Assembly (NCBI GenBank): GCA_035690905.1
Contig: DASSKA010000214.1
Span: forward strand, 1-16,208
DNA length: 16,208 nt
Reading direction: 5' to 3'
Origin: DASSKA01 sp035690905
GTDB taxonomy: Bacteria > Actinomycetota > Actinomycetes > Propionibacteriales > Nocardioidaceae
Part shown: piece by piece, positions 6,249 through 13,464 of the stretch
Numbering within the stretch: the first letter of the stretch is position 1
How the letters are laid out: the number at the start of each line of letters is the position of its first letter
Program-made: the position numbers and the translations under genes
The notes under the pieces: generated by a model
Told to the model about the DNA's origin: nothing
The model's database searches: none
Seen by the model: the letters and a program-made list of their open reading frames with translations, nothing else

Positions 6249-7871
6249 GTGAGCGAAGCGAGGATCGGCGGCACCGAAGTCCCCGAGGACGACTCGATCG
6301 ACGTGCACACCACTGCGGGCAAGGTCGCCGACCTCGACCGCCGGCTGCACGAGGCGGTGCACGCGGGCTCGGCCAGGGCGATCGAGAAGCAGCACGCGAA
6401 GGGCAAGAAGACGGCCCGTGAGCGCGTCGAGGAGCTGCTGGACGAGGGCAGCTTCGTCGAGCTCGACGAGCTGGCCCGGCACCGGTCGACCGCGTTCGGG
6501 ATGGAGAAGAACCGTCCGTACGGCGACGGGGTGGTGATCGGCTACGGCACCGTCGAGGGCCGGCAGGTGTGCGTGTTCGCGCAGGACTTCACGGTGTTCG
6601 GCGGCTCCCTCGGCCAGGTGTTCGGCGAGAAGATCGTCAAGGTCATGGACCTGGCCATGAAGACCGGCTGCCCGGTGATCGGCATCAACGACTCCGGCGG
6701 GGCCCGCATCCAGGAGGGCGTGGTCTCCCTCGGGCTCTACGGCGAGATCTTCCGCCGCAACGTGCACGCCTCCGGTGTGGTTCCGCAGATCTCGCTGATC
6801 ATGGGCCCGTGTGCCGGCGGGGCGGTGTACTCCCCCGCGGTCACCGACTTCACCGTGATGGTCGACCAGACCAGCCACATGTTCATCACCGGTCCGGACG
6901 TGATCAAGACCGTCACCGGCGAGGACGTCTCCATGGAGGACCTCGGCGGTGCCCGGTCGCACAACACCAAGTCCGGCAACGCGCACTACATGGCCTCCGA
7001 CGAGTCGGACGCGATCGAGTACGTCAAGGCGCTGCTGTCCTACCTTCCGCAGAACAACCTCGACGAGCCGCCGGCGTTCGACGAGCCGGTCGACCTGGAG
7101 ATCACCGACGAGGACCGGGCGCTGGACTCGCTGGTCCCGGACAGCCCGAACCAGCCCTACGACATGCACACCGTGGTCGAGTCGGTGCTCGACGACGGCG
7201 ACTTCCTCGAGGTGCAGGCGATGTTCGCCCCGAACATCGTGGTCGGCTTCGGCCGGGTCGAGGGCCACCCGGTCGGTGTGGTCGCCAACCAGCCGATGCA
7301 GCTGGCCGGCACCCTCGACATCGATGCCTCGGAGAAGGCCGCGCGCTTCGTGCGCACCTGCGACGCGTTCAACATCCCGGTGCTCACCTTCGTGGACGTG
7401 CCGGGCTTCCTGCCGGGCACCGACCAGGAGTGGAACGGCATCATCCGTCGCGGCGCCAAGCTGATCTTCGCCTACGCCGAGGCCACCGTGCCGCTGGTCA
7501 CCGTGATCACCCGCAAGGCGTACGGCGGAGCGTACGACGTGATGGGGTCCAAGCACCTCGGTGCCGACATGAACCTGGCCTGGCCGACCGCGCAGATCGC
7601 CGTGATGGGCGCGCAGGGCGCGGTGAACATCCTCTACCGCAAGGAGCTCGCCGACGCGGAGCAGTCCGGGCGGCAGGAGGAGCTCCGGGCGGACCTGATC
7701 ACGGAGTACGAGGACCACCTGGCCAACCCGTACCTCGCGGCCGAGCGCGGCTACATCGACGCGGTGATCCAGCCGCACGAGACCCGCACCGAGGTCGTCC
7801 GGTCGCTGCGGCTGCTGCGTTCCAAGCGCGAGAAGCTGCCGCCGAAGAAGCACGGGAACATCCCGCTATGA
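6249..7871 (+). CDS. accD5: Acyl-CoA (propionyl-CoA) carboxylase beta chain
   Basis: Carboxyltransferase subunit of 540 residues, close to family length, that moves CO2 from carboxybiotin to an acyl-CoA, giving methylmalonyl-CoA or malonyl-CoA. The N-half has TAGKVADL, GKKTARERVEELLDEGSF, and the first oxyanion-hole motif SGGARIQEG (Gly150-Gly151). The C-half has DVPGFLPGTDQEWNGIIRRGAKL and the second oxyanion-hole GGAYDVMGSKH. Asp430 in AYDVMG corresponds to the residue that in Streptomyces PccB (Asp422) favours propionyl-CoA, where AccB has Ile. The GTG at 6249 was chosen because GAGGAGG lies 6 nt upstream, although the frame stays open further left through birA. The extreme N-terminus (SEARIGGTEVPEDDS) is unlike the conserved core. 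It continues into accE through a short linker. Confidence 0.96.
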   Translation: MSEARIGGTEVPEDDSIDVHTTAGKVADLDRRLHEAVHAGSARAIEKQHAKGKKTARERVEELLDEGSFVELDELARHRSTAFGMEKNRPYGDGVVIGYGTVEGRQVCVFAQDFTVFGGSLGQVFGEKIVKVMDLAMKTGCPVIGINDSGGARIQEGVVSLGLYGEIFRRNVHASGVVPQISLIMGPCAGGAVYSPAVTDFTVMVDQTSHMFITGPDVIKTVTGEDVSMEDLGGARSHNTKSGNAHYMASDESDAIEYVKALLSYLPQNNLDEPPAFDEPVDLEITDEDRALDSLVPDSPNQPYDMHTVVESVLDDGDFLEVQAMFAPNIVVGFGRVEGHPVGVVANQPMQLAGTLDIDASEKAARFVRTCDAFNIPVLTFVDVPGFLPGTDQEWNGIIRRGAKLIFAYAEATVPLVTVITRKAYGGAYDVMGSKHLGADMNLAWPTAQIAVMGAQGAVNILYRKELADAEQSGRQEELRADLITEYEDHLANPYLAAERGYIDAVIQPHETRTEVVRSLRLLRSKREKLPPKKHGNIPL

Positions 7872-7924
7872 GCACCCCACGAAGCTGCTCGCTGCGCTCG
7901 CACCTCCGCGGGGACCCCGCATGA
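7868..7924 (+). CDS. 18-codon linker ORF between accD5 and accE
   Basis: ATG at 7868 overlaps the accD5 stop (ATGA) and reads MSTPRSCSLRSHLRGDPA, ending at a TGA (7922-7924) that overlaps the accE ATG (ATGA again). It might let ribosomes pass from accD5 to accE by termination-reinitiation. The first four codons are identical to those of accE, so it is more likely a by-product of a small duplication or insertion than a functional peptide. Confidence 0.35.
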   Translation: MSTPRSCSLRSHLRGDPA

Positions 7925-7932
7925 GCACCCCA
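7868..7932 (+). repeat. 12-bp direct repeat ATGAGCACCCCA flanking a 41-bp insert
   Basis: ATGAGCACCCCA occurs at 7868-7879 and again at 7921-7932 (period 53). The intervening 41 bp contain GCTGCTCGCTGCGCTCGC (7884-7901) and a GCGGGGACCCCGC palindrome (7908-7920) that directly precedes the accE start. The layout looks like a short element bounded by a target duplication, or a partial tandem duplication of the accE start. Confidence 0.6.
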
Positions 7933-8142
7933 GAGGGTCGGCCGCAGCTGCGGATCGTCAAGGGTGACCCGACCGCCGAGGAGATCGCCGCGCTGGTCGC
8001 GGTGCTGCAGGCCGCCACATCCGCCGGCGGCGAACCACCGCGCCGCAAGCCGCTCTCGGAGTGGGCGGCGCCTCACCGCAGGCTGCGCACCGCCTTCCCG
8101 TCCGGCCGCTCCGGCTGGCGAGCCAGCGCGCTGCCACGCTGA
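7921..8142 (+). CDS. accE: Acyl-CoA carboxylase epsilon subunit
   Basis: Protein of 73 residues matching the small epsilon subunits found only in actinobacterial acyl-CoA carboxylases, where they bind the beta chain and raise activity. The hallmark N-terminal segment is LRIVKGDPTAEEIAALVAVLQA (10-31), followed by a variable hinge and the tryptophan-containing tail SEWAAPHRRLR and GWRASALPR (65-73). Its place right after accD5 is diagnostic. The ATG at 7921 is preceded by GGGGA 7 nt upstream, but this lies within a small palindrome. The last 70 nt overlap the 3' end of the convergent GT87-type gene; the conserved-looking GWRASALPR end lies within the overlap, supporting the full length. Confidence 0.9.
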   Translation: MSTPEGRPQLRIVKGDPTAEEIAALVAVLQAATSAGGEPPRRKPLSEWAAPHRRLRTAFPSGRSGWRASALPR

Positions 8143-9344
8143 GCGGTCGAGCGCCAGGCACGCACGGCCGCGTCGCCGCACAGCCAGACCAGCACCGCGT
8201 TGCGCGCGACCAGCACCGCGACCGCCCATCCCGAGCCCGGATGGTGCCCGACCAGGTCGCCGTAGTACACGGGGAACTCCAGCTGGGTGAGCAGGGTCGC
8301 GGCGAGCAGGCCGCCCGCCCAGCGCAGCTGCGCGGCACGCTGCGAGCCGGCGACGACGACCGCGGCGGCGGCCATCGGCAGCAGCCAGAGCAGGTACTGC
8401 GGGCTGAGCACCCGGCTGCTGACCACGAAACCGGTGACCGCTGCCAGGGCGGCCCAGCAGACCGCCGGCACGGTTGCCCCGGCCCGCCACAGCCGCCACC
8501 AGATCACCGCGAGCCCGGCCGCCACCAGCACCGTGAGCACGGTGGACAGGTGCACGAGCACGGCGACACCGGGACCGGTGACCTCGAAGGCGTGCGCCGG
8601 TCCGTAGGAGACCGTGTAGCTGCCGGGCGCTACCACCCAGCCGGCCATCGCCGGTGAAGCGGCCACCGACTCGATCTGCAGTCCCCGGCCGCCCTGGAAG
8701 GCGAGCGGTGAGACCAGCCGGCCCCAGCCGGCCACAACCACGGTGCCGGCGACCACGAACCCGGCGACGGCCGCGGTCACCCGGAGCACCGGCCCCCGGC
8801 TCGACCGCCTCCCGGCCATCGCCGGCAGCAGGAGCGCGGGCCACAGCTTGACCGCGGCCCCGGCCGCCGCCGCCGCCGCGGCCAGGCCCGGCCGCCGGGC
8901 AAGCAGCAGCAGCGCCGCACCGGCGAGCACGCCCGGGACGATGTCGAACCGCGCGAGGGCGGTGGCCCCGAGCAGCGGTACGCCCAGCAGCCACACCGCC
9001 AGGGCCGCGTTCCGGGTCTCGCCGCCCTGCCAGTGCAGCAGCACGGTGAACGCTGCGTCGGCCGCCAGTGCGAGGACCAGGAGCAGCTGTGCGTACGTCT
9101 GGAGCCCGCCTCCGAGCGGCTGGGCCAGCAGCCACGGCACGGCCAGCACCGCCACCCCGGCGAGCGGGTACTCCCGCAGCGTGCCGGCCGGCCCCTGCGC
9201 CGCGAGCGAGCGCAGACTGTCGGCGAAGTAGGTCACGTCCCCGCTCACCCAGTGCTGCGGGCCGGCGTAGAGCAGCACCAGCAGCCCGCGGGTCACCAGC
9301 CACAGCAGCACCGTGGCGGCCGCACGTCCCGGCTCTCGTACCAA
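8073..9344 (-). CDS. GT87-family (DUF2029) polyprenol-phosphate-mannose-type glycosyltransferase
   Basis: Integral membrane protein of 423 residues with about ten hydrophobic segments, predicted to transfer a sugar (mannose or arabinose in characterised actinobacterial relatives) from a polyprenyl-phosphate donor outside the membrane. Family-like motifs in order: SGDVTYFAD (34-42), REYPLAG (57-63), ARFDIVPGVL (131-140, likely catalytic or substrate Asp134), AVKLWPALLLP (164-174), GGRGLQIESV (218-227) and SSRVLSPQYLLWLLP in the C-terminal half. The acceptor is unknown. The TTG at 9344-9342 was chosen because GAGG lies 6 nt upstream; a GTG 11 codons downstream is the alternative. The polar C-terminal tail (ending AVRSLR) overlaps accE by 70 nt on the opposite strand. 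Confidence 0.85.
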   Translation of the reverse strand: MVREPGRAAATVLLWLVTRGLLVLLYAGPQHWVSGDVTYFADSLRSLAAQGPAGTLREYPLAGVAVLAVPWLLAQPLGGGLQTYAQLLLVLALAADAAFTVLLHWQGGETRNAALAVWLLGVPLLGATALARFDIVPGVLAGAALLLLARRPGLAAAAAAAGAAVKLWPALLLPAMAGRRSSRGPVLRVTAAVAGFVVAGTVVVAGWGRLVSPLAFQGGRGLQIESVAASPAMAGWVVAPGSYTVSYGPAHAFEVTGPGVAVLVHLSTVLTVLVAAGLAVIWWRLWRAGATVPAVCWAALAAVTGFVVSSRVLSPQYLLWLLPMAAAAVVVAGSQRAAQLRWAGGLLAATLLTQLEFPVYYGDLVGHHPGSGWAVAVLVARNAVLVWLCGDAAVRAWRSTAQRGSALARQPERPDGKAVRSLR

Positions 9345-9359
9345 TCGGCGCCTCGCTAC

Positions 9360-9365
9360 TAGGGT
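9360..9365 (+). promoter_or_regulatory. -10 hexamer TAGGGT, near-leaderless promoter of DUF885 gene
   Basis: TAGGGT is followed by GGTCGCCC and the GTG at 9374; no Shine-Dalgarno. It lies in a 29-bp gap divergent from the GT87 gene. Confidence 0.5.
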
Positions 9366-9373
9366 GGTCGCCC

Positions 9374-11065
9374 GTGACCGACCAAGACAGCCGTCCCGTC
9401 GACGCTATCGCGAACGCCTATGTGGACCGCTACGCCGCGCTCGACCCGATCACCGCCACCTTCGCCGGCGTCGCCGGCCACGACGACCGGCTCACCGACC
9501 TCTCCCCGGACGGCTTCGCTGCCCGGGAGGCGCTGACCCGCGCGGCACTGGCCGACGCGAGGGCCGCGACACCGGTCGACGCACGCGAGCAGGTCGCCAA
9601 GGACGCGTTCGTCGAGCGCCTCGGGCTGCAGGTGGAGCGGTACGACGCGGGGCTGCCGCAGTCGCAGGTAGCCGTCATCACCAGCGGGCTGCACGAGATC
9701 CGCGAGGTGTTCGACCTGATGGACACCGACACCACCGAGGCCTGGGAGAACATCGACGCGCGGCTGGCCGCCGTGGCCGCGACGCTTGCCGGCTACCGGC
9801 AGACCCTGCTGCAGTCGGCGGCTGCGGGCCAGGTCAGCGCGAGGCGCCAGCTGCACGAGGTCGCCCGGCAGGTCCGCCACTGGACCGGCCAGGAGGGTCA
9901 CGGCGGGAACTTCTTCCTCAACCTGGTGGCCGGGGCCCGGGCGACCGGGGCGCTGCGCGAGCAGCTGGACCGCCACGCGGCCGAGGCCAGCGAGGCATTC
10001 GCCGGCTTCGGCCGGTTCCTGGCCGAGGAGCTCGGGCCACGAGGCCAGGAGGCCGACGCGGTCGGGCGCGAGCGCTACGCCCTGGAGTCGCGGTACTTCC
10101 TCGGCGCGGCGGTGGACCTCGACGAGACCTACGCGTGGGGCTGGGAGGAGCTCGCGCGCATCGAGGAAGAGATGGCCGCGGTGGCGGACCGGATCGTGCC
10201 CGGCGGCACCCTGGACGACGCGGTCGCCGCGCTCGACGCCGACCCGGCCCGCCGGCTGGCGGGCAAGGAGCGGTTCCGGGCCTGGATGCAGGAGGCCGCC
10301 GAGGCCGCGATCGACGAGCTCGCCGATGTGCACTTCGACATCCCGGAGCCGGTACGACGCATCGAGTGCTGTCTCGCGCCCACGGACGACGGCGGCATCT
10401 ACTACACCGGTCCGAGCGAGGACTTCCGCCGCCCCGGGCGGATGTGGTGGGCCGTCCCGGACGGCGTCGACACCTTCTCCACCTGGCGCGAGGTGACCAC
10501 CGTCTACCACGAAGGCGTCCCCGGTCACCACCTCCAGGTCGGCCAGACCGCCTACCGGAGCGAGCTGCTGAACCGGTGGCAGCGGCTGATGTGCTGGGTG
10601 TCCGGCCACGGCGAGGGCTGGGCGTTGTACGCCGAGCGGCTGATGGACGACCTCGGCTACCTGGACGATCCCGGCAACCGCCTCGGCATGCTCGACGGCC
10701 AGGCGCTGCGGGCGGCCCGGGTGGTCGTGGACATCGGCGTCCACCTGCAGCTGGAGATCCCCACCGGCAACCCGTTCGGGTTCCATCCCGGGGAGCAGTG
10801 GACCGCGGAGCTGGCCCTCGAGTTCATGCGCCAGCACAGCCGCGACGAGGACGCACGGCTGGTGTTCGAGGTGGACCGGTATCTCGGCTGGCCCGGCCAG
10901 GCCCCGTCGTACAAGGTCGGCGAACGCATCTGGCTGCAGGCCCGCGACGACGCCCGCGCCCGGCTCGGCGCCCGCTTCGACCTCAAGGCGTTCCACCGCG
11001 CCGCACTCGACCTGGGCGCCCTCGGGCTGGACCCGCTGCAGCAGGCGCTGGCGAGGGTCCGATGA
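9374..11065 (+). CDS. DUF885 family metalloprotease-like protein
   Basis: Soluble protein of 563 residues, normal for DUF885, with no signal peptide. The zinc-site-like motif YHEGVPGHHLQ has His379, Glu380 and His385/386, and the family hallmark GHGEGWALYAERLMDDLGY starts at 411, followed by LDGQALRAARVVVDIGVHL. These match zinc-dependent carboxypeptidase-like members of the family; the substrate is unknown. The N-terminal part (VDRYAALDPITATFAGV, DDRLTDLSPDG) is typical for the family too. The GTG at 9374 was chosen because it directly precedes the conserved N-terminus and has a TAGGGT -10 8 nt upstream; the frame upstream is open only because it mirrors the GT87 gene. Its stop overlaps the maf start in an ATGA. 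Confidence 0.9.
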   Translation: MTDQDSRPVDAIANAYVDRYAALDPITATFAGVAGHDDRLTDLSPDGFAAREALTRAALADARAATPVDAREQVAKDAFVERLGLQVERYDAGLPQSQVAVITSGLHEIREVFDLMDTDTTEAWENIDARLAAVAATLAGYRQTLLQSAAAGQVSARRQLHEVARQVRHWTGQEGHGGNFFLNLVAGARATGALREQLDRHAAEASEAFAGFGRFLAEELGPRGQEADAVGRERYALESRYFLGAAVDLDETYAWGWEELARIEEEMAAVADRIVPGGTLDDAVAALDADPARRLAGKERFRAWMQEAAEAAIDELADVHFDIPEPVRRIECCLAPTDDGGIYYTGPSEDFRRPGRMWWAVPDGVDTFSTWREVTTVYHEGVPGHHLQVGQTAYRSELLNRWQRLMCWVSGHGEGWALYAERLMDDLGYLDDPGNRLGMLDGQALRAARVVVDIGVHLQLEIPTGNPFGFHPGEQWTAELALEFMRQHSRDEDARLVFEVDRYLGWPGQAPSYKVGERIWLQARDDARARLGARFDLKAFHRAALDLGALGLDPLQQALARVR

Positions 11066-11661
11066 GGCTGGTGCTGGCGTCGGCGTCCCCGGCCCGTCTG
11101 AAGACCCTCCGCGCGGCCGGTCTGGACCCGGAAGTCCTGGTCTCCGGCGTGGACGAGTCGCAGGTGACCGAGGCCGATCCGGCGGTGCTGGCCACCGAGC
11201 TGGCCACCCGCAAGGCGCGCACGGTGGCCGCCGGCATCCAGGACGCCTGGGTGGTCGGCTGCGACTCCGTCCTGGAGATCGACGGGCAGGTGCACGGCAA
11301 GCCTTCCGACCCGGAGTCGGCCCGGCGCCGCTGGCTCACCATGCGCGGGCGGTCCGGCGTGCTGCACACCGGGCACTGCGTGATCGACACCGGCTCCGGC
11401 CGGGAGGTGGTCCGGGCCGCGAGGACCGTGGTCCGCTTCGCCGCGGTCACGGACGCGGAGATCGACGCCTACGTCGCCACCGGCGAACCGCTGGAGGTCG
11501 CGGGCGCGTTCACCATCGACGGACTCGGCGGCGCCTTCATCGACGGCGTCGAAGGCGACCCGCACACCGTGGTGGGCATCAGCCTGCCGCTGCTGCGCCG
11601 CATGCTCGCCGACCTCGGCGTGTGCTGGACCAACCTGTGGTCCCCATCGGTGCGCGGCTGA
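11062..11661 (+). CDS. maf: Maf/YceF family nucleoside triphosphate pyrophosphatase
   Basis: Protein of 199 residues that hydrolyses non-canonical or modified nucleoside triphosphates to monophosphate and pyrophosphate. Motifs: LVLASASPARLKTLRAAGL (3-21), CDSVLEIDGQVHGKPSD (67-83, catalytic Asp68), LTMRGRSGVLHTG (92-104), GEPLEVAGAFTIDGLGGAFIDGVEGD (141-166) and VVGISLPLL (170-178). In the first motif the usual second Arg of SPRR is replaced by Ala-Arg (SPAR). The ATG overlaps the DUF885 stop, so translation is coupled; a similar gene (Rv3282) follows accE5 in mycobacteria. It converges on gtrA with 36 nt between stops and no obvious hairpin. Confidence 0.94.
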   Translation: MRLVLASASPARLKTLRAAGLDPEVLVSGVDESQVTEADPAVLATELATRKARTVAAGIQDAWVVGCDSVLEIDGQVHGKPSDPESARRRWLTMRGRSGVLHTGHCVIDTGSGREVVRAARTVVRFAAVTDAEIDAYVATGEPLEVAGAFTIDGLGGAFIDGVEGDPHTVVGISLPLLRRMLADLGVCWTNLWSPSVRG

Positions 11662-11697
11662 TCGAAGCTCTGCTCCCCGGTGACCAGAAGCCGCAGG

Positions 11698-12183
11698 TCA
11701 CGGCTGCGGGGAGGCAACCTGTGGCTGACGCAGCGGCTCGACGGCCGGCGGCTTCACGAACACGAACGTGCGGAACGCGATGAAGCGGGCGGCGGTGCCG
11801 AGCACGAGACCCACCCCGTTCGCCGCCACGTTGTCCGAGAGCGGGTCCTCGCGGTGCAGCAGGTACCGGCTGACGGCCAGGCACAGCAGCGGGATCGCCA
11901 TGGAGGCCAGGTTGATGGCCACGAACGCCACTCGGCCACCCGCCGGCCCGGTCACCCGCCGGTGCCGGAACGCCCACGACCGGCTGCCCCGGTAGCTCAC
12001 CACCATGGCCAGGGAGTTGGCGATGACATAGGCGGGCAGCGGCCAGTGCTGCATCGGGGCGGGCAACACCCAGTCGCCGTGCACGAGCGCGTTGAAGATG
12101 ACGAACGCGAGTGCCGTCGCTACTCCGCCGACCGTGATGAACCTGGCCACCTCACCCGAGAGGCGCTGGAGTCGCGAGCCCAC
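11698..12183 (-). CDS. GtrA family membrane protein
   Basis: Protein of 161 residues with four predicted membrane helices at about 14-34, 50-66, 85-105 and 118-138. VARFITVGGVATALAFVIFNALV, YVIANSLAMVVSYRGSRSWAFRH and NGVGLVLGTAARFIAFRTFVF are typical of GtrA proteins, which are thought to flip or pass polyprenyl-linked sugars for cell-surface glycosylation. A related gene (Rv3277) lies beside purK in mycobacteria; here it has moved next to maf. Together with the GT87-type transferase nearby it suggests a lipid-linked sugar pathway (inference). The GTG at 12183 was chosen for the TATCCT -10 located 8 nt upstream and because it begins just before the family's first residues. The C-terminal Pro-rich tail is variable. 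Confidence 0.88.
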   Translation of the reverse strand: MGSRLQRLSGEVARFITVGGVATALAFVIFNALVHGDWVLPAPMQHWPLPAYVIANSLAMVVSYRGSRSWAFRHRRVTGPAGGRVAFVAINLASMAIPLLCLAVSRYLLHREDPLSDNVAANGVGLVLGTAARFIAFRTFVFVKPPAVEPLRQPQVASPQP

Positions 12184-12191
12184 GCTGACAG

Positions 12192-12197
12192 AGGATA
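12192..12197 (-). promoter_or_regulatory. -10 hexamer TATCCT, near-leaderless promoter of gtrA-like gene
   Basis: TATCCT on the minus strand, then CTGTCAGC and the GTG start. There is no Shine-Dalgarno. Confidence 0.5.
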
Positions 12198-12218
12198 GTC
12201 GGGGCCGTCGACGACCAG

Positions 12219-12233
12219 GGGCAGGCCCTGCCC
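12219..12233. repeat. GGGCAG-GCC-CTGCCC inverted repeat in divergent gap
   Basis: A perfect 6-bp inverted repeat with a 3-nt centre sits in the 117-bp gap between the GtrA gene and the divergent 12301 gene, outside both -10 elements. It could be an operator for either gene or simply a GC-rich palindrome. Confidence 0.3.
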
Positions 12234-12288
12234 GAGTCAGGGGCGTCACACCATCTGCGAAGTCGGTGCCCCGCCGGCGGCCGGGTGC

Positions 12289-12294
12289 CAGAAT
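12289..12294 (+). promoter_or_regulatory. Possible -10 hexamer CAGAAT upstream of the 12301 gene
   Basis: CAGAAT is followed by CTCGCC and the ATG at 12301, the same 6-nt spacing as the other leaderless starts in this window, but with C in place of the first T. No Shine-Dalgarno is visible. Confidence 0.35.
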
Positions 12295-12300
12295 CTCGCC

Positions 12301-13464
12301 ATGGTCCCCGCCCACCACGTGATGATCGCCGAGCTGGACAGCGTCGAGCAGGCCCGTCTGTGGCGGACGTACGGCGCGCAGGAGACGACCAAACGGCTCA
12401 CCGCGATCCTCCGCATCGCCACCCTGCTCGAGGGCCGAGTGCTGCTCACCTATGCGCAGCTGCTCGACGGCGTCTTCTTCCTTGCCGTGGGCCCGGACGA
12501 GATGGCCCGGCTCCTCGGCGTGGAACAGGGCGAGCTTCCCTTCACCGTTTCCATCGAGTCGCCGTGTGCGAACCTGGCCGACGCGCTCGCCATGGCCGAG
12601 AGCCGCGGCCCCGGGTTCGTCTGGTCCAGCAACGAGTTCGGCGGCGGCGACCGGCCCTGGCAGGCACGGCGACGGCAATGGGTGCAGGCGGCCGCCGACG
12701 GAGCTGTCGAGATGACGAGGTTCGAGCGGCGCCCCCTCGACCTTTCCGAGGCTCTGCACGACGTCCCGCCCGCCTGCTTGCCCGAAGGGCTCGACGCGGC
12801 GATGCGGCGGCGCGGCGGCTCGACCCCCCTGACGGCGTGGACCCGATCCGACCTCGTTGACGCGCTTCGCAAGGCCCATGCGGACGGCGACCTGAGCCAT
12901 CGCGACGCGATGGAGATCTACTCCTGGTGGAACAACGCGTACTCCTCGGCCCTGGCCGAGAGCAACGCGGCGTCCTGGATCTCGTTCACGAGCGCGACGG
13001 ATCCCCCGGCTCCGCGCCGCGAACGGTGGAACCTGCACTGGATGGATCTCCGCAAGACCGGTGAGCTCAAGCTCGACGGCAGCCTCATCGACGAGATGAC
13101 GGAGATGCCTGTGGCTGTGTTCGCGACCGTGAGGTACCGGACCAGAGCAGCCGTGGAGCACTGGCGCCGGCACCCGGGAGCGCTGTCCTTGAACGGAGTC
13201 GGCTTCGCGGTCCGGCACGTCGCCGACGCGTCGCCGATCTGGGTGCGGGTGTTCGTGTGGTCCTTCGTGCGCAGCGTGGTCGTCCTGGGCCTGGCCGCCT
13301 ACGTGCTCCTCGCGGGCCTCCTGGGTGTCGCGGACACGCGGCTGCCGCTGTGGACCGTGCTGGTGGCCGGCTTCCTGGCCTGCATTCCCTGGCAGGAGCT
13401 GGCGATGCTCGCACGCTCGCGACCGGGGCAGCTGAGAGCCGTGATCCGGGTACGTCGATCGTGA
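12301..13464 (+). CDS. Unrecognised protein with two C-terminal membrane helices
   Basis: Protein of 387 residues that I cannot assign to a family. Residues 1-75 look like an alpha/beta domain (EQARLWRTYG, ILRIATLLEGRVLLTYAQLLDGVFFLAVGPDEMARLLG). Residues 75-315 are mostly soluble, with Trp/Arg-rich segments (DRPWQARRRQWV; MEIYSWWNNAYSSALAESNAASW, 204-226). Two hydrophobic helices follow at about 325-343 and 350-366, then a basic tail (RPGQLRAVIRVRRS), so the large N-terminal part probably faces the cytoplasm. There is no signal peptide, Walker motif or obvious catalytic signature. The stop overlaps the NUDIX start (GTGA), so the two are translated together. Codon choice is slightly less GC-strict than neighbours (GTT, TTT, CTT, CGT appear). 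The position between conserved genes suggests an inserted accessory unit. Confidence 0.75.
   Translation: MVPAHHVMIAELDSVEQARLWRTYGAQETTKRLTAILRIATLLEGRVLLTYAQLLDGVFFLAVGPDEMARLLGVEQGELPFTVSIESPCANLADALAMAESRGPGFVWSSNEFGGGDRPWQARRRQWVQAAADGAVEMTRFERRPLDLSEALHDVPPACLPEGLDAAMRRRGGSTPLTAWTRSDLVDALRKAHADGDLSHRDAMEIYSWWNNAYSSALAESNAASWISFTSATDPPAPRRERWNLHWMDLRKTGELKLDGSLIDEMTEMPVAVFATVRYRTRAAVEHWRRHPGALSLNGVGFAVRHVADASPIWVRVFVWSFVRSVVVLGLAAYVLLAGLLGVADTRLPLWTVLVAGFLACIPWQELAMLARSRPGQLRAVIRVRRS

Noticed and set aside
6057..7853. 598-codon open frame opposite accD5
   Set aside because: Composition is that of an antisense shadow (H, R, G, V, D-rich, no domain), while accD5 is unambiguous.
7699..9303. 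534-codon minus-strand frame across accE and the GT87 region
   Set aside because: Ala/Gly/Arg repeats only; it runs out of frame with the GT87 gene, whose translation has proper membrane helices and motifs.
9359..10996. 545-codon open frame opposite the DUF885 gene
   Set aside because: Shadow frame; DUF885 motifs are on the plus strand.
12704..12713. CTGTCGAGAT, reverse complement of the accA3 leader repeat core, inside the 12301 gene
   Set aside because: A single 10-base match within coding sequence; likely chance in GC-rich DNA.
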